NCBI GenBank assembly: GCA_934438085.1
Contig: CAKSBC010000002.1
Span: 75,732-139,731 of the forward strand
DNA length: 64,000 nucleotides
Reading direction: 5' to 3'
Origin: an uncultured Lachnospiraceae bacterium
Lineage (GTDB): Bacteria > Bacillota > Clostridia > Lachnospirales > Lachnospiraceae
Shown: positions 34,197 to 43,852 of the stretch, in pieces
Position numbering within the stretch: position 1 is the stretch's first letter
How the letters are laid out: every line of letters begins with the position of its first letter
The notes under the pieces: generated by a model
Databases searched by the model: none
What the model was told of the DNA's origin: nothing
The model's input: the letters and a program-made list of their open reading frames with translations, nothing else
Translations under genes and position numbers: made by a program

Positions 34197-34225
34197 TTGA
34201 TAAACAAAAAAACGCAATATATACT
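34197..34225 (+). promoter_or_regulatory. ftsH promoter
   Basis: TTGATA (34197-34202), 17 bases, TATACT (34220-34225), 42 bases before ATG 34268. Its position supports 34268 over the upstream TTG 34193 as the start. No other gene is seen between 34008 and 34267. Confidence 0.7.
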
Positions 34226-34267
34226 TTATTCATATTTATAAAAGGTAACTTTTCAGATAGGAGTAGT

Positions 34268-36223
34268 ATGGCAAACCTGGGCAATATTTTTGATTATCAG
34301 AATGATCCTAATAAAAGCAAATATGACGGCAGCAAAGGAAACGGAAGATTCCCGAAACCGAATAAGCCGATAATGATATACTACATAGTGGCACTTCTTT
34401 TGCTGCTGCTTATTAATACAATGATCTTTCCTTATTTAAAGGAAAAGAGCATTATATCAACCTCCTACAGCGAGTTTCTTACAGAGTTAGATAAAACCAA
34501 TGTGGATCAGGTAGAGCTTGATGACACTACCATAACCTATACGCTTAAATCCACAGGCGAGGATACTGTATATAAGACAGGACGTATCAATAACTATTTC
34601 GGTGAAGTTGACCGCATGTATAAAGCCGGTGCAAACTTTACCGAGGAGATACCGACCTCAGTATCGCCTATATGGCTTATTTTATATAACCTTCTGCCAT
34701 TCATACTTCTTATGTGGTTTGGGTCAAGGCTTTCACGAAGGATCAGCCAGATGGGCCCGGGAGGCGGAGGCTTCATGGGCATGGGCGGTATAGGAAAGTC
34801 TAATGCCAAGGTCTATGATAAGGACAAAACCGGAGTTAAGTTCAAAGATGTAGCAGGAGAAGAGGAAGCCAAAGAGCTTCTTGCTGAGATAGTTGATTTC
34901 CTGCATAATCCTAAAAAGTATAATGATATAGGCGCTAAGATACCTAAGGGAGCCTTGCTTGTAGGCCCTCCGGGAACAGGTAAGACACTGCTTGCAAAGG
35001 CAGTAGCCGGCGAGGCTGACGTTCCGTTCTTCAGTATTTCCGGTTCTGAATTCGTTGAGCTTTATGTAGGTATGGGTGCGGCTAAGGTCAGAGACCTCTT
35101 TAAGCAGGCACAGGAAAAGGCGCCTTGTATCATTTTCATAGATGAGATCGATGCTATCGGTAAAAAGCGTAACAGCAACGGTATGGGAGGCAACGACGAG
35201 AGAGAGCAGACCCTGAATCAGCTGCTTACAGAGATGGACGGCTTTGACGGTTCAAAGGGAATCATCATTCTTGCGGCAACCAACCAGCCTGATTCGCTTG
35301 ATCCGGCACTCCTTAGACCGGGCCGTTTCGACAGACGTGTACCTGTAGAGCTTCCTGATATGCAGGGACGTGTAGAGATACTTAAGGTTCATGCCAAGGA
35401 TGTCAAGATGGCAGGCAACATTAACTTTGACAGCATTGCAAAGGCTTGTCCGGGTGCATCAGGCGCAGAGCTTGCCAACATGATAAATGAAGCTGCGCTT
35501 CGTGCAGTCAAGGCAGGACGTGAGAGAGTCAACCAGCAGGATCTTGAGGAGAGCATCGAGGTCGTTATGGCCGGCTACAAGAAAAAGAACAATGTGCTTA
35601 CCAACAAGGAAAAGCTTATTGTTGCTTATCATGAGGTCGGACATGCTATGGTAGCAGCTATGCAGAACAATTCTGCACCGGTTCATAAGATCACTATCAT
35701 TCCGCGTACTTCAGGAGCCCTCGGCTATACCATGCAGGTAGAGGAGGATGGAAACCATTACCTCATGAGCAAGGAGGAGCTTGAGAATAAAATCGCAACT
35801 CTTACCGGAGGGCGTGCCGCAGAGGAGCTTATTTTCAAGAGCATCACCACAGGCGCTTCCAATGATATAGAGCAGGCAACAAAGATCGCAAGAGCCATGT
35901 TTACGCAGTACGGTATGAGCGAGGACTTCGATATGGTTGCGCTTCAGACTCAGAATAATGCATACCTTGGCGGCGATATGTCCATAGCATGCTCTGAGGA
36001 AACTCAGAAGAATGTTGATGATGCTGTTATAGCTCTTGTTAAGGAACAGCACAGAAAGGCCTATAAGATACTTGAAGAGAATCTTATGAAGCTTCACGAG
36101 ATAGTTAAGTACCTCTATGAGAAAGAAACCATAACCGGAGAGGAATTTATGAATATCCTTAATTCAAAGGAGAATGCTATCGAGGAGCAGGCAAGGAATG
36201 CAGCTTCGGACAGCACAGACTGA
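34268..36223 (+). CDS. ftsH: ATP-dependent zinc metalloprotease FtsH
   Basis: A membrane-anchored AAA+ protease of 651 residues that degrades damaged membrane and regulatory proteins. Two TM helices (about residues 37-57 and 136-156) flank an external domain. Walker A is VGPPGTGKT (near 232), Walker B CIIFIDEIDAIG, and the second region of homology RPGRFDRRV. The zinc site is His455-Glu456-x2-His459 in YHEVGH; most FtsH read HEAGH. The frame extends to TTG 34193, but the AGGAG ribosome site and the promoter position favour ATG 34268. Confidence 0.97.
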   Translation: MANLGNIFDYQNDPNKSKYDGSKGNGRFPKPNKPIMIYYIVALLLLLLINTMIFPYLKEKSIISTSYSEFLTELDKTNVDQVELDDTTITYTLKSTGEDTVYKTGRINNYFGEVDRMYKAGANFTEEIPTSVSPIWLILYNLLPFILLMWFGSRLSRRISQMGPGGGGFMGMGGIGKSNAKVYDKDKTGVKFKDVAGEEEAKELLAEIVDFLHNPKKYNDIGAKIPKGALLVGPPGTGKTLLAKAVAGEADVPFFSISGSEFVELYVGMGAAKVRDLFKQAQEKAPCIIFIDEIDAIGKKRNSNGMGGNDEREQTLNQLLTEMDGFDGSKGIIILAATNQPDSLDPALLRPGRFDRRVPVELPDMQGRVEILKVHAKDVKMAGNINFDSIAKACPGASGAELANMINEAALRAVKAGRERVNQQDLEESIEVVMAGYKKKNNVLTNKEKLIVAYHEVGHAMVAAMQNNSAPVHKITIIPRTSGALGYTMQVEEDGNHYLMSKEELENKIATLTGGRAAEELIFKSITTGASNDIEQATKIARAMFTQYGMSEDFDMVALQTQNNAYLGGDMSIACSEETQKNVDDAVIALVKEQHRKAYKILEENLMKLHEIVKYLYEKETITGEEFMNILNSKENAIEEQARNAASDSTD

Positions 36224-36267
36224 TAATTGACTAATTAAATCAAAAAATATTCATATGATTGCTTAAA

Positions 36268-36320
36268 CAAAAAAGGCTCCGCCGCAGTATAATGTAAATA
36301 TATTGTGGTGAAGCTTTTTT
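36268..36320 (+). terminator. ftsH terminator
   Basis: An imperfect hairpin: AAAAAAGGCTCCGCCGCA pairs, with G-U pairs and a bulge, with TTGTGGTGAAGC and the run of T that follows. Confidence 0.65.
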
Positions 36321-36420
36321 AATGCTGTCTTTAATTATTGACAATCATAATAAAATAGCTATAGTTAAATCGTGGTTTTCAATACTGTGCATATAAAAAT
36401 GCATAAAAATGAGGTGCAAA

Positions 36421-37242
36421 ATGAAACACATATCCAAAGTTTTAATATTCAGCTGGGCATTGACAGTTCTGTTATCCTTTAATGTATATGCCAAGGCCAA
36501 TGAACAGTACAGCAACAACGGGACTATTCTGCATTACGTACTTGAAGATGGCAAAACTGCTCCTGAACATTGGGAGAAGAAGAACGGAACATGGTATTAT
36601 TATTCTGAAAATAACATTGCATTCAAGGATACGGTAATTGCTGCATATGATGACAAGTATTATACTTTCGATAAAAACGGAGCAATGCTTGCATCGACAG
36701 AAACTGAAATCTCGGGAATACCATATATTATTGATTCACACGGAGATGCAAGGGTCAAGCTCACAGATTCTGAGAAAGAGCTTGAAGAATATGCAAAGGA
36801 ACTTGCCGATAAATTGACAGCAGGTTTATCTACGGATGAGGAAAAAGTAACAGCATGTTTTAAATATGCTTATAATCTCCGTTTTGATGCAAATGCCATA
36901 GGCGGAGACGGAAGCAATATTCAGGATGCTGCAGCATATGCATTTGATACAGAAAGCGCTAACTGCTTTGGACAAGCCAGCGTATTCCATTATTTGTGTC
37001 AGGCAATAGGCATAAAGGATATGATCATCCATACAAAAGATCCAAGAGACGGATATCTTGATCATTGGTGGAATTTGATCAAGATAGGAGATCACTACCG
37101 TCATGTTGACTGTACGCCTTTTACAGGGTTTAAAGGTTGGGATCAGGTTACGACAGATGAACTTGAAAGCACAAGCGCATCAAGCAATGAAACGCGCAGA
37201 CTTCATCAGTTTGATGAAAATGATGTACCTAAGGCTTTTTAA
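36421..37242 (+). CDS. Secreted transglutaminase-like protein with cell-wall-binding-type repeats
   Basis: A 273-residue exported protein. The signal peptide ends in FNVYAKA. It is followed by two Tyr/Trp-rich stretches (KNGTWYYYSE and YYTFDKNGAM) like the choline-binding/glucan-binding repeat, then a transglutaminase core with triad Cys182 (SANCFGQASVF), His215 (DHWWNLI) and Asp230 (RHVDCTP). Such proteins cross-link or hydrolyse at the cell wall. The frame opens at ATG 36409, but GAGGTG just before ATG 36421 marks the start. The next gene, also secreted, lies 37 bases downstream. Confidence 0.85.
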   Translation: MKHISKVLIFSWALTVLLSFNVYAKANEQYSNNGTILHYVLEDGKTAPEHWEKKNGTWYYYSENNIAFKDTVIAAYDDKYYTFDKNGAMLASTETEISGIPYIIDSHGDARVKLTDSEKELEEYAKELADKLTAGLSTDEEKVTACFKYAYNLRFDANAIGGDGSNIQDAAAYAFDTESANCFGQASVFHYLCQAIGIKDMIIHTKDPRDGYLDHWWNLIKIGDHYRHVDCTPFTGFKGWDQVTTDELESTSASSNETRRLHQFDENDVPKAF

Positions 37243-37279
37243 AAATCTGTAAACAACATAATATAAGGAGAAAAATACA

Positions 37280-37780
37280 ATGAAAACTTTTAAGAAATTG
37301 ATAGTTGCTTTAACTTTAGCAGTGTTCTGCTTTGGAACTATTAGCGCATTTGCAGCACAGGCTTCAAAAAGCTATGGATTTACTTATAATAAGGTTAGAT
37401 ATGAGATAGGAATGAACGGAAAGACAGCGCTTGAATCACTCGGAAAGGAAACAAGCAGCCGAGATGTGAATTCCTGTGCAAACGGATATGTAAATAAGGC
37501 ATATACATACGGAAAAAATAAGGATGTTGAGTTTTATATTCAGCAGAATAAAACACAGTCAGGAGATGAGGTAGCAAGTATTACACTTCTAACATCCAAT
37601 GTTGCTACTGAAGAAGGCCTTAAAGTCGGAGACAGCACAGACAAAATAACTAAGGTATATCCGTCTGCAGCAAGCGGACTTGGGGCTTACAAGATTAATG
37701 ACGGCAAGGTCGAGATCTATATCAAGACAAAGGATAATAAGGTCAGCTATATCGCATACAGAACCTACACTGCAAAATAA
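37280..37780 (+). CDS. Small secreted protein of unknown function
   Basis: A 166-residue protein with a clear signal peptide (TLAVFCFGTISAFAA). The mature part starts with YGFTYNKVRYEIGMNGKTAL and is rich in Lys, Tyr and Thr. It has one cysteine and no membrane span. A pattern of EEGLKVGDSTDKITKVYP recalls repeats in other Clostridial secreted proteins (G-D-S-xx-K/D-V-xx-xYG). I do not recognise a named family. AAGGAG precedes the ATG. It probably works with the transglutaminase gene before it. Confidence 0.75.
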   Translation: MKTFKKLIVALTLAVFCFGTISAFAAQASKSYGFTYNKVRYEIGMNGKTALESLGKETSSRDVNSCANGYVNKAYTYGKNKDVEFYIQQNKTQSGDEVASITLLTSNVATEEGLKVGDSTDKITKVYPSAASGLGAYKINDGKVEIYIKTKDNKVSYIAYRTYTAK

Positions 37781-37842
37781 TAAAAGCTTGTGGTAAAAAT
37801 TTACCTGACTATATTTGATATGTGTAAAAAGGGATCCTAAAT

Positions 37843-39282
37843 ATGGTTTTTGCGTCAATGCCGTTTATCTGGCTATTTTTGCCGATAACATTGGGACTTT
37901 ATTATTTAATAGGATTTTTCAGGAAGCATAAAATTCAAAACTTTATGCTTCTTTCTTTAAGTCTTATTTTTTATGCGTTCAGCGGACCGAAGTATATCAT
38001 TTTGTTATGCATATGCGTTTTTGTAAACTATGCAGGCGGCATTATGATAGATGAATTTGATAATGAAGCAAACATGGCTGCAAAAAAAACAGCTTTAGCA
38101 TTAACAATAATTATCAGTTTGTCTTTTTTGGCTTATTTTAAATATGCAAATTTTACTGTAAATAATATTCAACGGTTATTGGTAAAAACCGGGCATAGTC
38201 CATTAAATTGGAAAGAGGTCGTGCTTCCTGTAGGAATATCATTTTACACATTTCAGGCTCTTTCATACAGCATAGATCTATACAGAGGAAGATGTAAGGT
38301 TCAGAGATCCTTCGGAAAACTGTTGCTGTATGTGTCGTTCTTCCCGCAGCTTATTGCCGGGCCAATAGTAAGATATTGCGACATAGCTGAGCAAATAGAC
38401 GATCGAACGGTATCGATAGAGAAATTTTCTTACGGAACAAGCCGTTTTATAGTTGGCCTTGGCAAAAAGGTTATACCTGCTAATACATTTGCAAAAACAG
38501 CTGACGTGATATTTGCAATAAGCTCAAGCGAAAGAACTTTGCCGGCTGCATGGCTTGGAATTATCATGTATACGCTGCAGATATATTTTGATTTCAGCGG
38601 ATATTCAGATATGGCAATAGGAATGGGAAGGATGTTTGGATTTGATTTCCTTGAGAATTTCAAGCTTCCTTACATTGCATCATCTATAACAGAATTCTGG
38701 AGAAGATGGCATATTTCATTATCAACATGGTTTCGTGAATATGTATATATCCCGCTTGGCGGAAACAGAAAGGGCAATGTACGCACGTATATTAATCTTA
38801 TAATAGTTTTCTTTGTTACAGGATTATGGCACGGAGCAGGCTGGACCTTTATAGTATGGGGATTGTTTCATGGTGCCTTCATGCTTATAGAACGTATGGG
38901 ATTTAAATCTGTACTTGATAAGAATGTTGAGCGCGGAGGCTTATACAGGATTTTAAATCATATATACACAATTCTTGTAGTTATGATAGCGTGGGTATTT
39001 TTTCGTGCCGATAACCTAACAGAAGCATTAAAATATATAGGCAATATGTTCTCAGGAAGCCTGATTTCAGAAACTTACAGCATAATGGAGCTTGCAGGAA
39101 ACAGAACTATAGTGCTTGGTTTATTAGGCATTATCCTTTCGGGATTTATTCCTGAGAATGTTTTAGAAAAAATAGCAGGATCATGGTTCTTTAAATGCAT
39201 TATCCTTCCGATCATTTTTATTGCTTGTATTATGATACTTGCAACTGACAATTATAATCCGTTTATTTATTTCAGGTTTTAA
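37843..39282 (+). CDS. MBOAT-family O-acyltransferase
   Basis: A 479-residue membrane protein with about 11 helices. It begins MVFASMPFIWLFLPITLGLY, typical of the AlgI/DltB/PatA MBOAT proteins. YIPLGGNRKG and the catalytic His330 in TGLWHGAGWTF are present. The family moves acyl groups, mainly acetyl, across the membrane. The DHHW gene lies 3 bases downstream, so the pair probably O-acetylates a surface polysaccharide or peptidoglycan. Confidence 0.93.
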   Translation: MVFASMPFIWLFLPITLGLYYLIGFFRKHKIQNFMLLSLSLIFYAFSGPKYIILLCICVFVNYAGGIMIDEFDNEANMAAKKTALALTIIISLSFLAYFKYANFTVNNIQRLLVKTGHSPLNWKEVVLPVGISFYTFQALSYSIDLYRGRCKVQRSFGKLLLYVSFFPQLIAGPIVRYCDIAEQIDDRTVSIEKFSYGTSRFIVGLGKKVIPANTFAKTADVIFAISSSERTLPAAWLGIIMYTLQIYFDFSGYSDMAIGMGRMFGFDFLENFKLPYIASSITEFWRRWHISLSTWFREYVYIPLGGNRKGNVRTYINLIIVFFVTGLWHGAGWTFIVWGLFHGAFMLIERMGFKSVLDKNVERGGLYRILNHIYTILVVMIAWVFFRADNLTEALKYIGNMFSGSLISETYSIMELAGNRTIVLGLLGIILSGFIPENVLEKIAGSWFFKCIILPIIFIACIMILATDNYNPFIYFRF

Positions 39283-39284
39283 AA

Positions 39285-40493
39285 ATGCGTAAACATAAGC
39301 TATCAGATATATTTTTAATTGTAAGTTTTGTAATTCTGTGTATGGGATTGCCGGCAGCAGGGGCAGTTATACACAGAATAAACGGTTATGAGACTAATGA
39401 TGAAAACCGAAGGCTTTCAGAATTTCCAAAGATTAATTCAGTTAAAGATATTGAAGAGTTTCCTTCAAGCTTCTCAAACTGGTATTCTGATCATATGTTT
39501 CTCAAGCCGTCACTTGTTAAAGCGAAGAATGAAGCTGATATAATGCTTTTTAGTGAGCTTTCATCAGACGATGTAGTGCTCGGAAAGAATAAAAACTGGT
39601 TGTTTTATAGATCTAACGATGGTCAGCCGCTTGAAACGTATAAGCGCACCAATCTCTTCTCGGAAGAGGAACTTGAAGCAGTTGTGGATAATCTTATCAA
39701 TCTGAAAAATGATGTTGAAGATTGCGGCATAAAATTCGTTCTTATGATAGCGCCTGACAAAGAACAGGTATATGGAGATGAACTCATGCCTGATCGGATA
39801 AAGGTAGCTGATAATAAGGGCATCACGAATCAGCTATTGGAAGCATTAAAGAATGCAGATCCTGATTTTACTGTAGTATATCCGCTTGAAGCGCTGAAGG
39901 CCGGGCGTACAGAACAGCAGTTATATTATGAAACTGACACACATTGGAATATGCCGGGAGCAGAAATTGCATGTTCAGAACTTTTCAATGTGATACTTAA
40001 TGATTCAATCGGATCAGAAAGTGATCAATTAAAAGCTTCGGACGATATAAACACATCTGCTGAAGAGAATGTAATACATAGAAATACATATACATCAGAG
40101 AAAAGTAAAATAGGAGATCTGCAGAAGCTCGTTAAGCTGGGAGATAAGTATAACAGTACGGAATTTAATCCTGTTGATGATTTTAAAAGAAAGCTTATTT
40201 CTGAAGAAAAAGATAACAATAACGGAGAGGTAATATGGGAACATTACAATAGTCTGTCAGAGTCTTCGGTTCCGATAAAAGTGTATGTGACCGGCGATTC
40301 ATTCAGATGGCACTTATCTCCGTTTATAGAGCAGACAGCACAGGATACTGTAATAACTTCAAGGTATTATTTTGATACTGACGATCTCTTAAATGAAGAG
40401 CCCGATGTTTTTGTATATGAAACAGCGGAAAGATATATACATGATCTCGGAATGATTCCAGGATACAATACAGCAGCGCTTGTTAATAATTGA
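39285..40493 (+). CDS. DHHW/AlgX-like SGNH family O-acetyltransferase component
   Basis: A 402-residue protein anchored by an N-terminal helix (IFLIVSFVILCMGLP), with the domain outside. Motifs are ENRRLSEFP, the active-site-like DTHW (218-221), and VYVTGDSFRWHL, the serine block typical of AlgX/AlgJ. These enzymes take acyl groups from the MBOAT partner and place them on the glycan. The N-terminal hydrophobic segment could instead be a cleaved signal. The gene follows the MBOAT gene without a separate promoter. Confidence 0.87.
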   Translation: MRKHKLSDIFLIVSFVILCMGLPAAGAVIHRINGYETNDENRRLSEFPKINSVKDIEEFPSSFSNWYSDHMFLKPSLVKAKNEADIMLFSELSSDDVVLGKNKNWLFYRSNDGQPLETYKRTNLFSEEELEAVVDNLINLKNDVEDCGIKFVLMIAPDKEQVYGDELMPDRIKVADNKGITNQLLEALKNADPDFTVVYPLEALKAGRTEQQLYYETDTHWNMPGAEIACSELFNVILNDSIGSESDQLKASDDINTSAEENVIHRNTYTSEKSKIGDLQKLVKLGDKYNSTEFNPVDDFKRKLISEEKDNNNGEVIWEHYNSLSESSVPIKVYVTGDSFRWHLSPFIEQTAQDTVITSRYYFDTDDLLNEEPDVFVYETAERYIHDLGMIPGYNTAALVNN

Positions 40494-40585
40494 AATTTAT
40501 AAAAGTAAATGGCAGAGGGACATTCTTCTGCCATTTACTGTATAATTACAGCGATTCCAATAATGTACAAGGGGATAGGATTTAT

Positions 40586-41386
40586 ATGAGCAGAAAGATA
40601 GGTATTTTGGGCGTTCAGGTAGGATTGACAGATGATAAGCATGACAATCTTATGCGTGCAATAAATTTGATAGAAGAAGCATGTGAAAACTACAATAAGA
40701 TAGATCTTGTATGTATGCCGGAGCTGTTCTATTCAAATCCGACCAAGGAAAACAGAGGCTTTATAGGGGAACATTTGGATTCGAAGTTTTTTTATGAGTT
40801 TTCTGACTGTGCAAAGCGTCATCATATCAATATTATTACAGGAAGCTATCCTCTGATAAATGGGGAAAAGCTTTGTAATACGCTGCTTTGCATTAACAGA
40901 AACGGTGAGCTCATAGGGGAATATTCCAAAACACATCTGTTTGATGCTTATGCATTAAAGGAATCTGATGCTGTTGATCCGGGAGACAGACTCGGCGTGT
41001 TTGACTTTGATTTCGGAAGAGTCGGGACAGCCATCTGCTATGAGCTTAGATTTTCAGATTATCTTAGGACGCTGTGCCTTAAGGACATAGACCTTCTTGC
41101 AGTTCCTGCTGCATTTTACACACCGAGACATGATGCCTGGGATATACTTGTAAGTTCAGCCGCACTCGGCAATCTTCAATATGTGTTAGCTGTTAATCAG
41201 TTCAGCTCGCAATGCTTCGGGCGTTCGTGCATTGTTGATCCGTGCGGTATTATAACAGCAAAGGCTTCTGATAAAGAGACGACAGTTTATGATCTCATAG
41301 ATCTTGACTATCAGAAAGCAGTAAGAGAACAGGTTTTGACCTATAAAAACAGAAGACCTGAGCTTTATGACCTTAAAACGCGGTAA
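40586..41386 (+). CDS. Carbon-nitrogen hydrolase (nitrilase superfamily)
   Basis: A 266-residue amidase with the Glu-Lys-Cys triad: Glu46 in CMPELFYS, Lys115 in YSKTHLFD and Cys151 in GTAICYELRF. This resembles the Nit2/omega-amidase group that hydrolyses 2-oxoglutaramate-like amides. The frame opens at 40490, inside the preceding gene, but AGGA 7 bases before ATG 40586 makes that the start. It is followed after 47 bases by mutS2; no obvious operon partner. Confidence 0.88.
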   Translation: MSRKIGILGVQVGLTDDKHDNLMRAINLIEEACENYNKIDLVCMPELFYSNPTKENRGFIGEHLDSKFFYEFSDCAKRHHINIITGSYPLINGEKLCNTLLCINRNGELIGEYSKTHLFDAYALKESDAVDPGDRLGVFDFDFGRVGTAICYELRFSDYLRTLCLKDIDLLAVPAAFYTPRHDAWDILVSSAALGNLQYVLAVNQFSSQCFGRSCIVDPCGIITAKASDKETTVYDLIDLDYQKAVREQVLTYKNRRPELYDLKTR

Positions 41387-41433
41387 GTGCGGCATACTTG
41401 CAAACAGAGCGCCGTTTTTGTATACTCAAGGCT

Positions 41434-43821
41434 ATGGAAGAAAAAACACTTAAAATACTTGAATACGATAAAATAATAGAACGTCTTGCCGAGCATGCAA
41501 GCTCAGATGCAGGACGTGAGTATTGTCTGAAGCTGAAGCCTTCTTCAAGCTACAGACATATTTCAGAATGGCAGAAAAATACCACCGATGCATGTACAAG
41601 AATAAGACTTTCGGGAAGCAGTGTATCCTTCAGAGGTGTTAAGGATATCGCAGCTACACTTAAGAGACTTGATATCGGAGGTGTGCTTTCATGTGCGGAG
41701 CTTTTAAAGGTAAGCTCTGTGCTGACTGTTTCTGACAGAGCAAAGCGCTTTGACAGCTATGATGCTGAACATGAGGATTCTCTTACCGAGATGTTCTCGA
41801 TGATAGAGCCGCTTGTAAATATAAACCGAAGCATTCAGAATGCAATACCGGATGAGGATACGGTGTCAGATGATGCCTCAGCCGGACTTTTTAATGTCAG
41901 ACAGAAAATAAAGCGTACTGAGGCGTCTATACATGACACTATGGCTGCAAAATTAAGCTCCTGCAGGGATTATCTTACGGACGCGGTAATCACGCAGAGG
42001 GACGGCCGCTGGTGCCTGCCTGTAAAGTCTGAATATAAGTCTAAGGTGCCGGGTATGGTGCATGATGCATCATCCACAGGTCTTACGCTCTTTATAGAGC
42101 CTATGGCTGTGGTAAGCCTTAACAATGAGCTCAGAGAGCTTGCTGTAGAAGAGCAAAAAGAGATAGAAAAGGTTCTTACAGCACTTTCAGAAAGCCTGAT
42201 GCCTTATACAGACACGATAAATGACAATATTAAAATACTTAAGAAGCTGGATATGATTTTTGCGAAAGCACTGTTTTCAGCAGAAATAGACGGTACAGAG
42301 CCTAAATTCAGCCGCGACAGAAGCATTGATCTTAAGGAAGCAAGACATCCGCTTATAGATCCTAAAAAGGTCGTTCCGGTCAATGTCAGACTTGGCAATG
42401 AGTTTGATCTTCTTATAATAACGGGTCCTAACACAGGAGGAAAGACAGTATCCTTAAAAACTACAGGACTTCTTACGCTTATGGCTCAGTCAGGACTTCA
42501 TGTTCCGGCGGCAGACGGCTCCGTTATGGGTATTTATGATAATGTCTACGCCGACATCGGAGACGAGCAGAGCATAGAGCAGAGCCTTTCAACATTTTCA
42601 GCTCATATGACGAATACAGTGCACATTCTTGAAAAAGCAGATGCACGTTCGTTATGTCTTTTTGACGAGCTGGGGTCAGGAACAGATCCTACAGAGGGTG
42701 CAGCACTCGGTATTGCAATATTGGATTTCCTGCATAATATGAAGGCAAATACCATGGCAACAACACATTATGCCGAGATAAAAGTATATGCACTTGAAAC
42801 TCCGGGAGTTGAGAATGCATGCTGTGAATTTGATGTAGAAACTCTTAAGCCTACCTACAGGCTGCTTATAGGTGTTCCGGGCAAATCCAATGCATTTGCC
42901 ATATCTGAGAGATTAGGGCTTCCGTCATATATAATTGACGAGGCAAAGCAGCGTATAAATGCGGAAAATGAGAACTTTGAGGAACTCATAAAGAAGCTTA
43001 ATGAGGACAGGATCAGCGCAGAGAAGGCAAGGGAAGACGCGGACAAATATAAGGCTGAGGCTGAGACCTTAAGGAACAGACTTAAGGCCCGCGAGGAACG
43101 TCTTGAGACTAACAGGGATAAGATACTTGAGGATGCAAGAAACGAAGCGCAGCGTATACTTAGAGACGCTAAGGAAACTGCAGACAGTGCAATCAAGAAT
43201 ATCAATAAGCTGAAGTCAGTAGAGGATCATGCCAAGGCGGAGAAGGAAAGAGAACGTATCCGCAAGAATCTGAAGGAATCCGGCAGCAGACAGATCATCG
43301 GAGAAAAGGGACCTTCAAAGCCGGTATCACCGAAAAAGCTTCAGATCGGAGACATTATCAGAGTAATGCCTATGGGAGGAGTGACAGGCACTGTCAGCAC
43401 ACTCCCTGATAAGGACAACAATATATTCGTTCAGATAGGATTTATGAAGTCCAAGGTCAACGTCAAGGACATAGAGTATGTACAGGGTGCGCAGAAGGAA
43501 CAAACTGTCACTAAGGGCGCTACAGGCTCTTCATTGGGCGGCAAAAAGTCCAAGGCATTTTCACCTAAGGCAATGAGCGTGAGTCCGGAGGTCAATCTTA
43601 TAGGAATGACGACTGATGAAGCAAGACCGGTGCTTGAAAAATATCTTGATGATGCATATGTAGCTCATATCAACCAGGTGAGAGTAGTGCACGGAAGGGG
43701 TACCGGAGCCCTCAAAAATATGGTTCACGGATATCTTAAAAAGCTTAAATACGTGGATTCGTATCGTCTCGGAGTATTCGGAGAAGGCGACACCGGAGTA
43801 ACTATAGTTACATTTAAATGA
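41434..43821 (+). CDS. mutS2: MutS2 ATPase with Smr domain
   Basis: A 795-residue homodimeric ATPase. It has the MutS core and clamp, Walker A GPNTGGKT, the LFDELGSGTDPTEGAALG region, a coiled-coil (about residues 510-620) and a C-terminal Smr endonuclease-like domain (VNLIGMTTDEARPVLEKYL, VVHGRGTGALK). MutS2 suppresses homologous recombination and has been reported to rescue collided ribosomes. The frame opens at TTG 41398, but ATG 41434 matches the usual N-terminus (MEEKTLKILEYDKI). Confidence 0.95.
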   Translation: MEEKTLKILEYDKIIERLAEHASSDAGREYCLKLKPSSSYRHISEWQKNTTDACTRIRLSGSSVSFRGVKDIAATLKRLDIGGVLSCAELLKVSSVLTVSDRAKRFDSYDAEHEDSLTEMFSMIEPLVNINRSIQNAIPDEDTVSDDASAGLFNVRQKIKRTEASIHDTMAAKLSSCRDYLTDAVITQRDGRWCLPVKSEYKSKVPGMVHDASSTGLTLFIEPMAVVSLNNELRELAVEEQKEIEKVLTALSESLMPYTDTINDNIKILKKLDMIFAKALFSAEIDGTEPKFSRDRSIDLKEARHPLIDPKKVVPVNVRLGNEFDLLIITGPNTGGKTVSLKTTGLLTLMAQSGLHVPAADGSVMGIYDNVYADIGDEQSIEQSLSTFSAHMTNTVHILEKADARSLCLFDELGSGTDPTEGAALGIAILDFLHNMKANTMATTHYAEIKVYALETPGVENACCEFDVETLKPTYRLLIGVPGKSNAFAISERLGLPSYIIDEAKQRINAENENFEELIKKLNEDRISAEKAREDADKYKAEAETLRNRLKAREERLETNRDKILEDARNEAQRILRDAKETADSAIKNINKLKSVEDHAKAEKERERIRKNLKESGSRQIIGEKGPSKPVSPKKLQIGDIIRVMPMGGVTGTVSTLPDKDNNIFVQIGFMKSKVNVKDIEYVQGAQKEQTVTKGATGSSLGGKKSKAFSPKAMSVSPEVNLIGMTTDEARPVLEKYLDDAYVAHINQVRVVHGRGTGALKNMVHGYLKKLKYVDSYRLGVFGEGDTGVTIVTFK

Positions 43822-43852
43822 TTAAGAGTTATCTGCAAAGGAGTTACAGCAA

